A stretch of 64,000 nt of DNA from Candidatus Sulfotelmatobacter sp. (GTDB lineage Bacteria; Vulcanimicrobiota; Vulcanimicrobiia; Vulcanimicrobiales; Vulcanimicrobiaceae), in the NCBI GenBank assembly GCA_035504415.1, contig DATJRY010000017.1:248001-312000 (forward strand). Reading direction: 5' to 3'. Each line of letters starts with the position of its first letter. Positions within the stretch are counted from its first letter, which is position 1. The position numbers and the translations under genes are program-made. Shown in pieces: positions 1-7,924 of the stretch. The notes below the pieces were generated by a model that was given only the letters and a program-made list of their open reading frames with translations, had not been told where the DNA came from and ran no database searches.

Positions 1-316
1 CCTTGCCGTCGAGCGAGTCGTTGATCACGACCTGGATCAGTTGCGCCGACCCGTCGGGGAAGTGGACGCGCAACGGCAGGATCTCGTGGTTGCCGTGCGG
101 TCCGCCGCGCTGCGTGCGCGACGCGCTGATCGTGGTGCCGCACACCATCACGTTGTCGACCTCACCCGTCCGGTTCGACGCGATCAAATCGCTGAGGTGC
201 GCGTTGACCTGCGGCGTGCACTGCGCGGGGACGGGAACGTCTTGGGCGCAGGCAACGAGCGTCGCGTTCGCGACGACGGCCAGCGCGAGGGCGCCGCCCA
301 GGAGCGTTCGCAGCAT
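1..316 (-). CDS. Secreted lipoprotein, 5' part only (gene runs off the left edge)
   Basis: Reading leftwards from an ATG at 316, 105 codons stay open to the window edge. The protein starts with a short basic end, a hydrophobic stretch and the lipobox LVAC, so Cys23 is the likely lipidated residue. The mature part has a second Cys soon after and a beta-rich region with a HGNHEI segment, which loosely recalls DUF3465 proteins; that resemblance is from memory and weak. An AGAGG ribosome-binding site lies six bases before the ATG. It stands 26 bases downstream of the acyl-CoA synthetase gene on the same strand, so it may be read from the same transcript. Function unknown. Confidence 0.6.
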   Translation of the reverse strand, partial: MLRTLLGGALALAVVANATLVACAQDVPVPAQCTPQVNAHLSDLIASNRTGEVDNVMVCGTTISASRTQRGGPHGNHEILPLRVHFPDGSAQLIQVVINDSLDGK

Positions 317-342
317 ACGGATCCTCTCGTTCACGGCCGGCA

Positions 343-2424
343 TCAGGCCGGGGCTACGACGCTTGCCTTGCTGGTGCCTGGTGCGAGCACGACCGCGGCG
401 TCGAGGGCGAGCACGCCGCCCGGATACGCGCGCAGCGGGTTGACGTCGAGCTCGGCGACCTCGGGGTGTGCGGCGATGAGCCGGCCGACCGCGACGATCG
501 CGTCGGCGAGGGCGCGGCGATCGACCGCCGGCGCGCCGCGCCACCCGTCGAGCAGCGCGGCCGTGCGCAGCGAGCCCAGCAGCGCCAGCGCGTCGTCGGC
601 GTCGAGCGGTGCCGGTGCGGTCGCCGTGTCGCGCAGCGCCTCGGCTTGCGTACCGCCCATCCCGATCAGCACCGTCGGGCCGAACGAGGGGTCGTTGAGC
701 GCGCCCACGATCAGCTCGAGGCCCGGCGGCGCCATCTCCTCGACGACGTAGCGCGACGGGGCCGGCGCGTCGATGCGATCGATCGCGTCCAGCGCGGCGT
801 CGAGCCGTTCCGGCGTATCGACGAACAGGTGCACGCCGCCGGCTTCCGTCTTGTGGAGGATCGCCGGGTTGAGCACCTTGACGACGACCGGTTTGGCCAG
901 CGCGGTGAAGGCCGCGTGCGCCTCGGCGCGCGTCGCGCACGCCTGCGCGCGCGGCGTCGCGATGCCGTACGCGCGCAGCAGCGCCTTGCCGCCGAGCTCG
1001 TCGAGCGGTGCGCGCACCGGCCCCGAAAGCGCGGCGTTCGCCGTCGCTCGGGCGCGCAGCACCGAGGCGCGTCCCGCGGCGTCCTCGACCAGCGCGCGCA
1101 CCGCGCGCGCCGCACGTTCGGGGCCGGGATACGCCGCGACCCCGAGCTCGCGCAGTGCGGCGAAGGTCGGTGCGACGTCGCCGTCGATTCCCATCGTGCC
1201 GAACACGACGGGCACGCCGAGCTCGGCTTTCGCGGCGCGAAAGACCGCGACCGGATCGACGGCGGCCGGCTCGTGCAGCGTGTAGACCGCGAGCGCATCG
1301 ACGTCGGGGTCGCCGGCGATGGCGCGCAGCACGTCGGGATACGTCGCCGCCGGGCGCGCCGTGTCGACGGGGTTGCGCACGTAGGTCATCGGCGGCAGCA
1401 GCTCGGCGATGCGCGCCGCCGCCGCGTCGCCGAGCGTCGGAATCCGCACGCCGCTCGCGCGCAGCGCGTCCAGCATCAGCAGCCCCGGTCCCGCTTGCGC
1501 CGTCATCAGCCCGACGCCGGCGTTCGCGGTCGGCGGGATGCGGCCGTGGACGAGTGCGATGGCCGCGTCGACCAGGTCGTCGGTCGTCTCGACCAGCACG
1601 GCGCCGGCAGCGCGCAGCGCCGCGCGTTTGCGCGCGTAGTCGCCGATCAGGTTGCCGGTGTGCGACTGCGCGAAGGTCGCGACGTCGGCGCGGCCGACGG
1701 TCAGCGCGACGACCGCTTTCGCCGGTACCGCACGGCGGATCGCCGCGGTCAGTGCGCGTCCGTTGGGGATCCCCTCGAGGTGCAGCGCGATCACGTCCGT
1801 GTGCGGATCGTCGGCCAACCAGTCGACGACGTCGGCGGCGGTGACGTCGACGCTGTTGCCCAAACCGACTGCCAGCCGCGCGCCGTAGCCGCGGTTCTGC
1901 AGCAAGAACGCGGTCGTGATGTTGACGCCCGCGCTCTGCGCGACGACGGCGATGCGGCCGGCCGGCAGTCGTTCGAGGCCGGGCGCGAACGACGCGGCGA
2001 AGCCGGCGACGGGGTTGGCGAAACCGGCCGTGTTCGGGCCCAACAAGCGGATCGACCCGTTGCGGCAGACCGTGGCCAGCGCGTCCTGCAACGAGGCACC
2101 CGACGCGCCGCTCTCGCCGAAGCCGCCGCCGGCGATCAGCGCGCCGCCGGCGCCGGCCGCGTCGGCGGCGGCCAGCGCGGGCGGACACGCGTCGGCCGGA
2201 ATCGCCAACGCGACCAGATCGACCGGCGTCCCGATCGCGGCCAAGGTCGGATAGGCGCGGTAGCCGAGGACCTCATCGGCCTTCGAGTTGATCGGATACA
2301 GCGCGCCGTCGAAGCCGCGCAGGTTCTTGAGCAGTTGGTGACCGGCTTTGTCGGGTGCGGTCGAGGCGCCGACGACGGCGATCGACCGCGGCGCGAACAG
2401 CCGCTCGAGGCCACGCCGGCTCAC
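343..2424 (-). CDS. Acyl-CoA synthetase, ADP-forming (fused alpha-beta, acetate-CoA ligase type)
   Basis: A 693-aa protein of the NDP-forming acyl-CoA synthetase superfamily, which interconverts acyl-CoA + ADP + Pi with acid + CoA + ATP. The order is CoA-binding Rossmann domain (about residues 5-130), succinyl-CoA-ligase-like domains (about 140-450) with the phosphorylatable histidine in SHTG (His255), then an ATP-grasp domain in the last 220 residues. I place the start at the GTG at 2424 because it overlaps the stop of the upstream thioesterase gene as GTGA; an in-frame start at 2457 would overlap it by 37 bases. As last enzyme of the aromatic-acid operon it may recover ATP from, or activate, an acid released by the pathway. 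The true substrate cannot be read from sequence. Confidence 0.88.
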   Translation of the reverse strand: MSRRGLERLFAPRSIAVVGASTAPDKAGHQLLKNLRGFDGALYPINSKADEVLGYRAYPTLAAIGTPVDLVALAIPADACPPALAAADAAGAGGALIAGGGFGESGASGASLQDALATVCRNGSIRLLGPNTAGFANPVAGFAASFAPGLERLPAGRIAVVAQSAGVNITTAFLLQNRGYGARLAVGLGNSVDVTAADVVDWLADDPHTDVIALHLEGIPNGRALTAAIRRAVPAKAVVALTVGRADVATFAQSHTGNLIGDYARKRAALRAAGAVLVETTDDLVDAAIALVHGRIPPTANAGVGLMTAQAGPGLLMLDALRASGVRIPTLGDAAAARIAELLPPMTYVRNPVDTARPAATYPDVLRAIAGDPDVDALAVYTLHEPAAVDPVAVFRAAKAELGVPVVFGTMGIDGDVAPTFAALRELGVAAYPGPERAARAVRALVEDAAGRASVLRARATANAALSGPVRAPLDELGGKALLRAYGIATPRAQACATRAEAHAAFTALAKPVVVKVLNPAILHKTEAGGVHLFVDTPERLDAALDAIDRIDAPAPSRYVVEEMAPPGLELIVGALNDPSFGPTVLIGMGGTQAEALRDTATAPAPLDADDALALLGSLRTAALLDGWRGAPAVDRRALADAIVAVGRLIAAHPEVAELDVNPLRAYPGGVLALDAAVVLAPGTSKASVVAPA

Positions 2425-2870
2425 GCCGTCGCGTCCGCCGTCGTGGGCAACAGCCACGCGCGCAGATCGTCGGGGATCGCTTCCATCACCAGCTTCTCCT
2501 CGCCGGGCAGCTTGCGCGCGTGCGCGCGCACCTCGAAGCCGGTCGCGATCAGCGTCTCGCCGCGGCGGATCTCGTGGTCGACGCGCAGCCCGCGCGTGCG
2601 CACCTCGGTCACCGTGGTGACGACGGTGAACTCATCGCCCGGGTGCAGCGGTGCGAAGAACTTCGCGCCCGTCTCCATGATCGGAAAGCCGATCCCGCCG
2701 CCGGTGATCCCGGCCGAGAAGTCGTAGGGGCTCTGCCGCCACAGCTCCTCGGTCGCCAGATCGAAATACTGGAAGAAGTTCGGATAGAAGACGATGCCGA
2801 ACGCGTCGGTTTCGCCGAAGCGCACGCGCAGGTCGAGCCGCGAGACGCGGCCGCGTGGCTCAGGCGGCAT
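2421..2870 (-). CDS. Acyl-CoA thioesterase, 4-hydroxybenzoyl-CoA thioesterase family
   Basis: A 149-aa single hot-dog domain. Residues 22-37 carry the family signature DAFGIVFYPNFFQYFD; Asp22 is in the position of the catalytic aspartate of the Pseudomonas-type 4-hydroxybenzoyl-CoA thioesterase. Length is normal for the family. It overlaps the ring-dioxygenase gene by 11 bases and the acyl-CoA synthetase gene by 4, so the three are very probably translated together. In this cluster the obvious task is to free a hydroxylated aromatic acid (gentisate) from its CoA ester so that the bicupin dioxygenase can open the ring. That substrate is inferred from neighbours; the thioesterase call itself is firm. 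Confidence 0.87.
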   Translation of the reverse strand: MPPEPRGRVSRLDLRVRFGETDAFGIVFYPNFFQYFDLATEELWRQSPYDFSAGITGGGIGFPIMETGAKFFAPLHPGDEFTVVTTVTEVRTRGLRVDHEIRRGETLIATGFEVRAHARKLPGEEKLVMEAIPDDLRAWLLPTTADATA

Positions 2871-3801
2871 CGCGTCGGTACATGCCCAGCGCGCGGAACG
2901 CCGGCGCGTCGTCGTAGCGGAACAGATACGCCGCTTCGCCGCCGTCGGTCTCGTGCGCGTACGGCTGCCACGAGGGGACGCAGAACGTGTCGCGTTCTTT
3001 CCACTCCAGCACCTGGTCGCCGACGCGCGTGCGGCCGCTGCCGCGCACGACGTGGTAGATCGCGCTCGAGGTTTCGCGCACGGTGGCCGTCGGCACGCCC
3101 GGCTGCAGACGCAGCGCCGAAGCGGCCGTCGTGCGCGCGATCGGGCCGCCGGCGCGCTTGTCCTCGTACGGCAGCTCGACGGTGCCGCCGGCGTCGTCGA
3201 GCCGCGCCTGCATCTGCGCCCACGGAAACCGCAGGCGCGAGTCGGCCGGCGCGGGCTCCGAGGGGAAACGCGGCTGCGTCCACGGCTCGGCGAAGTTGGC
3301 CGGGAAGAAGTGGAAGAGCGGGATGTCCAGGCCGTCCAGCCACACCATCGGACGGTCGGACTCGTTGCCGTGGTCGTGGAACTCGAACGAGGGCGTCAAC
3401 ACGAGATCGCCGCGCCCCATGAGGACCTTCTCGCCGCCGACCGCGGTGTACGCGCCCTCGCCCTCGACGATGAAGCGCAGCGCGAACGAGGTGTGGCGAT
3501 GCGCCCGCGCCACCTCGCCCGGCAGGATGAGCTGCAGCCCGGCGTAGAGCGTGTCGGTCGTGTACGGCGCCTTCAGCGTCGGGTTGGTCAACATGAACAC
3601 GCGCCGTTCCGCGTCCTCGGCGCTGACCAGCCGGCCGGCGCGATCGAGCAGCGGCCGGATCGCGCCGTAGCGCCAGACGTGCGCAACGCCCTTGGGGCGC
3701 GGGACCGGCGGCACGATGGCGTGCATGTTCGTCCAGAGCGGATCGACGGCCGATTGCGCACCGTCGGCGAACAGCGCCTCGAGCGTGTCGTGAGCGATCA
3801 T
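2860..3801 (-). CDS. Gentisate 1,2-dioxygenase-like bicupin
   Basis: A 313-aa two-cupin protein. The first cupin (about residues 90-150) has HRHTSF with His101 and His103, and a second metal-site segment FHDHGNE (His142/His144) followed by MVWLDGLDIP. This stretch is the recognisable signature of gentisate 1,2-dioxygenases and the related salicylate/1-hydroxy-2-naphthoate ring-cleaving enzymes, which use Fe(II) and O2 to cut the ring of gentisate to maleylpyruvate. The second cupin (about 225-300) keeps the fold but fewer histidines, as usual. It is slightly shorter than typical members (about 340-370 aa). The start ATG at 3801 overlaps the FAH gene stop (ATGA). An FAH-family hydrolase next to it supports the gentisate route. 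Confidence 0.82.
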   Translation of the reverse strand: MIAHDTLEALFADGAQSAVDPLWTNMHAIVPPVPRPKGVAHVWRYGAIRPLLDRAGRLVSAEDAERRVFMLTNPTLKAPYTTDTLYAGLQLILPGEVARAHRHTSFALRFIVEGEGAYTAVGGEKVLMGRGDLVLTPSFEFHDHGNESDRPMVWLDGLDIPLFHFFPANFAEPWTQPRFPSEPAPADSRLRFPWAQMQARLDDAGGTVELPYEDKRAGGPIARTTAASALRLQPGVPTATVRETSSAIYHVVRGSGRTRVGDQVLEWKERDTFCVPSWQPYAHETDGGEAAYLFRYDDAPAFRALGMYRRDAA

Positions 3802-4703
3802 GCGGAACCTCCTGCGTGGGTCGGCGCGGTGACGCCGATCGAGAACGAGCCGATGCGGCTGACCGTGCACACGAGCGTCTCGCCGGCGTGGATCTCCCCG
3901 ACGCCGGGCGGCGCGCCGGTCATCAGCAGATCGCCGGGCTCGAGTGTCATCGCGGCCGAGGCGTAAGCGATCAGATCCGCCACGCCGACCGTCATGTCTC
4001 TCGTGTTCACGTGCTGGCGCGCGTGGCCGTCGATGGTGAGGTCGATGTCGAGCGCCATCGGATCGGGGATCTCGTCGGCGGTCGTCACCCACGGACCGAT
4101 CGGCGCGAAGGTGTCGTAGCTCTTGCGACGCACGCGCTCGCCCTTGCCGCGCACGGTGACGTCCAGGCCGATCGTGTAGCCGAAGACGTGGTCGAGCGCG
4201 TCGGCGGCGTCGACGGCGGTGGCCCGCTCGCCGATCACGACGGTCAGCTCGCACTCGTGATGGACCTCTTTGCCGTCGACCAGCGGCCCGTGCGGGAGCA
4301 CGATGCGATCGGACGGGCCGCACAGCGCCGACGGCGCCTTGAGGAAGACGTCGAAGTCGAGCAACGCCGGATCGACGCCGCCGGCGACGCGCTCGAGCAC
4401 GCCGCCGCGCATCTCCTCGACGTGTGCCGCGTAGTTGGCGGCGGCCGCGACGATCTTGGTCGGGTTGAGCGCCGACGCGCGCAGCCGTACGCGCTCGAGC
4501 GGGATCGCGGTTGCGTTGGGGTTGGCGGCGAGCCGCTCGATCGCGCCGCGCCGCTGCGCGAAGTCGCGCACCAGTCGCACCCACCAGCCGGCACCCAGCT
4601 CGTCGTCGGACCAGTCGGGGATCGCCGCGGTCACGTCGACCAGAGACGTCCCCGCGGCGTCGACGGCGCCCAGCCGCCAGTCGTCGAACAGTGCCAGGCG
4701 CAT
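3798..4703 (-). CDS. Fumarylacetoacetate-hydrolase-family enzyme (maleyl/fumarylpyruvate hydrolase candidate)
   Basis: A 301-aa member of the FAH superfamily: an N-terminal beta domain of about 70 residues, then the catalytic mixed-beta-roll fold. The metal ligands appear as HHECEL (Glu150, Glu152), and a later LMTGAPPGVG loop is typical. Such enzymes hydrolyse C-C bonds of 2,4-diketo acids or isomerise/decarboxylate related dienols using Mg2+ or Mn2+. Directly after gentisate dioxygenase the expected substrate is maleylpyruvate or fumarylpyruvate. No separate glutathione- or mycothiol-dependent maleylpyruvate isomerase is visible nearby, so direct maleylpyruvate hydrolysis is the simpler reading. 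Its ATG at 4703 shares one base with the stop codon of the 178-aa gene (TGATG). Confidence 0.83.
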   Translation of the reverse strand: MRLALFDDWRLGAVDAAGTSLVDVTAAIPDWSDDELGAGWWVRLVRDFAQRRGAIERLAANPNATAIPLERVRLRASALNPTKIVAAAANYAAHVEEMRGGVLERVAGGVDPALLDFDVFLKAPSALCGPSDRIVLPHGPLVDGKEVHHECELTVVIGERATAVDAADALDHVFGYTIGLDVTVRGKGERVRRKSYDTFAPIGPWVTTADEIPDPMALDIDLTIDGHARQHVNTRDMTVGVADLIAYASAAMTLEPGDLLMTGAPPGVGEIHAGETLVCTVSRIGSFSIGVTAPTHAGGSA

Positions 4704-5239
4704 CAGAGCACCGCGAACCGGCCGGCGTGCGGGCCGAGCGGCCAGCGGCCGCGCGCGAACAGTGCGTCGATCGCGACGAACGCGTGGTCGGACATGCCGC
4801 ACGCCTTCGCCAGCGCGGCATGATACGCCGCCAGCGCCGCCGCCCCGGCCAGGACGCGCGCGAACTCGTCGTCGGCGATGCTCGCCGCGGCGAGCGCCGT
4901 GCGCGCTGCCGCGATCGTCGGCTCGAGCGACGCGTCGACGATCGCGCTCAGATCGCCGAGCACGGCGCGCTCGCCGGCCGCCGCCACCGCGCGGTCGCGC
5001 AGGACGCGCGCCTCGACCGCGTCGGCATCGGCCGCGGCCGCGCCGGCGGGGTCGAGCACCAGCGCCTTGGCCGCCGCCAGATCGGGCACGACATCGACGC
5101 CGGTGACGCGATAGCCACCGGCCGCCACCTGCGTCAGTGCGAGCTCGTCGCCGGTCAACGGCACGCCCAACCGCGTGAACCACGGCCGGGCGCCCATCGC
5201 GCCGGCGATCGCGCGCACGGCGTCGAGATCGACGGTCAT
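4703..5239 (-). CDS. Uncharacterised 178-aa protein of the aromatic-acid operon
   Basis: I do not recognise this protein. It is Ala-rich, mostly helical, and has no signal peptide or membrane segment. The central region (about residues 55-150) is a run of amphipathic helices with a single Cys near residue 150 in the segment KACGMSDHA. Codon use and GC are like those of its neighbours, and it is tightly packed: it starts 4 bases after the oxygenase gene and its stop overlaps the next start. An oxygenase accessory protein, a small ring-hydroxylation effector, or a divergent hydratase is possible, but no motif decides. Its fixed place between the oxygenase and ring-cleavage genes suggests a real pathway role. 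Confidence 0.6.
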   Translation of the reverse strand: MTVDLDAVRAIAGAMGARPWFTRLGVPLTGDELALTQVAAGGYRVTGVDVVPDLAAAKALVLDPAGAAAADADAVEARVLRDRAVAAAGERAVLGDLSAIVDASLEPTIAAARTALAAASIADDEFARVLAGAAALAAYHAALAKACGMSDHAFVAIDALFARGRWPLGPHAGRFAVL

Positions 5240-5243
5240 CGCG

Positions 5244-5960
5244 CTACGCGACGGATTCGGCCGGCAGCTCCGGGAGCGTCAGGCCGTACTTCGCGACCAA
5301 TGCCTGCGCGCGGTCGATGAAGTCGGTCCGCATCTCGTCGTTGGTGCGCTGCTTGATCCCCCATTTGCGGAAGATCTCGTTGTTCTTCGACTTCGAGCCG
5401 CCGAAGAACGCGGGCAGCGTCGGCCAAATCTTGTCGATCGCCGCCTGCACCTTCGCTTTGCCTGCGGGCGTGGCCACCAGCTCCGAGACCGAATCCTCAC
5501 CGAACTTGGCGTGGAAGCGCTCCTCGGGCATCGTCGCGCGGCCGGCGTTGCGCAGCGGGATGTAGGTGCAGTGCAGCAGATCTTCGACCTGTAGGATCTC
5601 CGCCATGTCGGCCAAGAACTTGATGACGCAGAACTCTTCCCACGATTCGAGCGGCGTCTCGAAGATCGAGAGCGGGCGCTTCGCGGTGCGGTCGGGGATC
5701 ATTTTCTCTTCGGGGACGCCCATGTCGCGCCCGAGCTGGAAGAAGCGCACGTGGTGGCCGTACTCTTCCATCGCGACGCGGCAGGTGAGCCACTTCCAGT
5801 AGGGCGTGGGCGCGAAGGCCACGGCGGGTTCGTCAAACACCTGCGCCCCGTAGAGCTCGTTGACGGCGTGGGAGATGACGATCTTGCGGACCGCGTCCTG
5901 GTACTCTTGCGGTTGCTGCGCGAGGTCGGCGGCGGTCTTGACTTCGAGGGCGGCGGACAC
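5244..5960 (-). CDS. PaaA/PaaC-family di-iron oxygenase (aryl-CoA hydroxylase candidate)
   Basis: A 238-aa helical ferritin-like protein. It has two ExxH di-iron motifs, MEEYGHH (Glu66, His69) and PEERFH (Glu147, His150), plus carboxylates at Glu35 and around residues 121-126. The pattern is that of the phenylacetyl-CoA epoxidase catalytic subunit and benzoyl-CoA epoxidase family, which use O2 and electrons from a ferredoxin-NAD(P)H reductase on CoA-thioester substrates. It is clearly shorter than PaaA (about 310 aa) or BoxB (about 470 aa), and no partner subunits resembling PaaB, PaaC or PaaD are present. GTG start with a perfect AAGGAG six bases upstream. The reductase two genes upstream is its likely electron donor. 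Confidence 0.8.
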   Translation of the reverse strand: MSAALEVKTAADLAQQPQEYQDAVRKIVISHAVNELYGAQVFDEPAVAFAPTPYWKWLTCRVAMEEYGHHVRFFQLGRDMGVPEEKMIPDRTAKRPLSIFETPLESWEEFCVIKFLADMAEILQVEDLLHCTYIPLRNAGRATMPEERFHAKFGEDSVSELVATPAGKAKVQAAIDKIWPTLPAFFGGSKSKNNEIFRKWGIKQRTNDEMRTDFIDRAQALVAKYGLTLPELPAESVA

Positions 5961-5975
5961 GGGTGTCTCCTTCGG

Positions 5976-6911
5976 CTAAACGACGGGCGGGGTGCTGAAC
6001 GCCTCGAGATCGGTCTCGAGGCCGGTGAGATGGGGCGTGAACGTGCGCGCGACGTCGGCGGCGATCGCGTCGAGCGACGGGGCGGCGTCGGTGGTGAAGC
6101 GCGCGATCGGGCGCGGCTGCGAGAACAGGAACACTTCGCGCCCGCGCACGCCGAACAGTTGGCCGGTGATCGGTTGCGCGTCCGCGCTGCACAGGTATGC
6201 GACGAAGCGGCCGACGTGGGCGGGATCGACGGTCAGCGCGGCTTCCTTGTACGCGGCCTGCGCGTCGTTGGCGGGCACGATCGAGTCGGTGACGCGGGTC
6301 GCGCCGAACGGCGCGATCGCGTTGGCGGTGACGTTGGAGCGCGCCAGGTCCATCGCGACGACCCGGGTCAGCGCGATCAGGCCGCCTTTGGCGCTGGCGT
6401 ACGCGGCTTGGCCGAAGTTGCCCCAGATGGCGGCCGACGAGACGATGTCGACGATGCGGCCCCAGCGATAGGGCTCGCCGCCGCGGTTGAGCTTGGCGTT
6501 CTCGCGCAGCACGGGTGCGGCGGCGCGGATCAGCGCGTAGGCGCCGATCAGGTTGGTCTGCAGCACGGCCTCGTAGTCGGCGCGGCTGCCTTTGAAGACG
6601 AACGCGTCGCGCAGGATCGCCGCGTTGTTGACGACGATGTCGAGACCGCCGAACTGCGACTGCGCCAGCGCGACCGCTTCGTCGGCGATGCCGGGATCGG
6701 CGACGTTGCGCTCGAGCGGCGCGACCGCGGCGCCCAGCTCGGCGACCAGCGGCGCCAAGACGTTCGGCTCGAAGCCCAGGCCGTCGATCGACGCCCCGTT
6801 GTCGATCGCGACGACCTTGGCGCCCGCGCCGACGAGCGCGCGCACGATCGCGGCGCCGATACCGCGCGCACCGCCGGTGACGATCGCGACCCGTCCGTGC
6901 AGCGCGCTCAC
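5976..6911 (-). CDS. Short-chain dehydrogenase, MFE-2/17beta-HSD4-like
   Basis: A 311-aa SDR. It has the cofactor motif TGGARGIG (12-19), NNAAI (95-99), and the catalytic Ser158/Ser159, Tyr171 and Lys175 in YASAK. The stretch WGNFGQAAYASAKGG and the following AIAPFGATRVT closely recall the dehydrogenase unit of peroxisomal-type multifunctional enzyme 2, which oxidises 3-hydroxyacyl-CoA. About 60 extra C-terminal residues follow the SDR core. An NAD(P)-dependent step on a CoA thioester, for example rearomatising or oxidising the product of the di-iron oxygenase, would fit. It overlaps the reductase gene by 4 bases (ATGA) and is followed after 15 bases by the oxygenase gene. Confidence 0.87.
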   Translation of the reverse strand: MSALHGRVAIVTGGARGIGAAIVRALVGAGAKVVAIDNGASIDGLGFEPNVLAPLVAELGAAVAPLERNVADPGIADEAVALAQSQFGGLDIVVNNAAILRDAFVFKGSRADYEAVLQTNLIGAYALIRAAAPVLRENAKLNRGGEPYRWGRIVDIVSSAAIWGNFGQAAYASAKGGLIALTRVVAMDLARSNVTANAIAPFGATRVTDSIVPANDAQAAYKEAALTVDPAHVGRFVAYLCSADAQPITGQLFGVRGREVFLFSQPRPIARFTTDAAPSLDAIAADVARTFTPHLTGLETDLEAFSTPPVV

Positions 6912-7924
6912 GCCGGCGCTCCTTGGGCGGCGGGGAAGAACGCGTCGGCGTGCAGGTCGCGCTTGGCCAAGCCGCGGGCGGTCAGCAGCTCGCTGACCGC
7001 GTCGACCATGACCGGCGGACCGGCGACGTACGCTTTGACGTCGGTCAGCGCGCCGAGGTCGGCCGCGATCGCGTCGTGGATGAAACCGGTCCGGCGCGCG
7101 GTCGAGCCGCTCGGTGCGGAGAGGATGCGATGGACGTGCATGCTGGGGTGCTTCGCGGCCAACGCGTCGAGTTCGGCTTCGGCGTAGAGGTCGCGTTCGT
7201 CGCGCACGCCGACGTACAGCTCGACGGGCCGTTGCGGGTCCCGCGCCAGCGCCGTCCGCACGATCGAGAGGATCGGCGCCAGACCCGTGCCGCCGCCGGC
7301 GAGCAGCAGCGGGCCGGTGTGCGCGTCGCGCAGGTACGCGCCGCCGAACGGCCCGATCACGCGCAGCTCGTCGCCGACCGCGGCCCGCGTCGCGACGTAC
7401 GCCGAGACGACGCCGTCGGGCAGCGCGCGGATGTGGAACTCGAGCGGCTCGTCACCGGGCGCGTTGGCCATCGAGAAGTCGCGCCGCGGCAAACCGGGGA
7501 ACGCGAGCGACGCATATTGGCCCGCCGAGAAGGTGAACGGCCCGCCGGAGAGGACGGCGAGCTTGAGCACGACCACGTCGTGCGCGGCGTGCTCGAGCGC
7601 GACGATGCGGGTGGTCAGGATGCGCTGCGGGTGCGCGACCATCTCGTCTTCGTTCAAATAGGCGACGGTGCAGTCGGACCACGGGACGGCGCGGCAGGCG
7701 AGGATCTTGCCGGCGGCGCGTTCGGCGTCCGTCAACGCGAACTCCGAGTACTCCATCAGGTCGACCTCGCCCGCGATCAGCTCGGACTTGCAGGTCGAGC
7801 AGTTGCCGGCCCGGCACGAGTGCGGGTACGCCAAGCCCTGGCGCAGAGCGGCGTCGACGATCGTCTCGCCCATCTCGACGGTGAACGGTTCGTCGAACTG
7901 CGTGACGCGCACGGTGAAGCTCAT
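6908..7924 (-). CDS. 2Fe-2S/flavin NAD(P)H oxidoreductase, electron donor of the oxygenase
   Basis: A 338-aa reductase. The N-terminal plant-type ferredoxin domain has cysteines 37, 42, 45 and 77 (CRAGNCSTC plus a distal Cys). It is followed by a flavin domain with RDFSMAN and an NAD(P) domain with GGGTGLAPI. This is the layout of the benzoate, phenol and PaaE-like reductases, though here the ferredoxin is N-terminal as in phenol/toluene-type reductases rather than C-terminal as in PaaE. It should pass electrons from NAD(P)H through FAD and the 2Fe-2S cluster to the di-iron oxygenase of the same operon. ATG at 7924 overlaps the ligase stop (ATGA); the SDR start overlaps its own stop. Confidence 0.9.
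   Translation of the reverse strand: MSFTVRVTQFDEPFTVEMGETIVDAALRQGLAYPHSCRAGNCSTCKSELIAGEVDLMEYSEFALTDAERAAGKILACRAVPWSDCTVAYLNEDEMVAHPQRILTTRIVALEHAAHDVVVLKLAVLSGGPFTFSAGQYASLAFPGLPRRDFSMANAPGDEPLEFHIRALPDGVVSAYVATRAAVGDELRVIGPFGGAYLRDAHTGPLLLAGGGTGLAPILSIVRTALARDPQRPVELYVGVRDERDLYAEAELDALAAKHPSMHVHRILSAPSGSTARRTGFIHDAIAADLGALTDVKAYVAGPPVMVDAVSELLTARGLAKRDLHADAFFPAAQGAPA

Noticed and set aside
466-2727. A 753-codon open frame on the plus strand opposite the acyl-CoA synthetase gene
   Set aside because: Arg-, Ala- and Asp-rich composition typical of high-GC shadow frames; the minus strand encodes clear enzyme motifs here.
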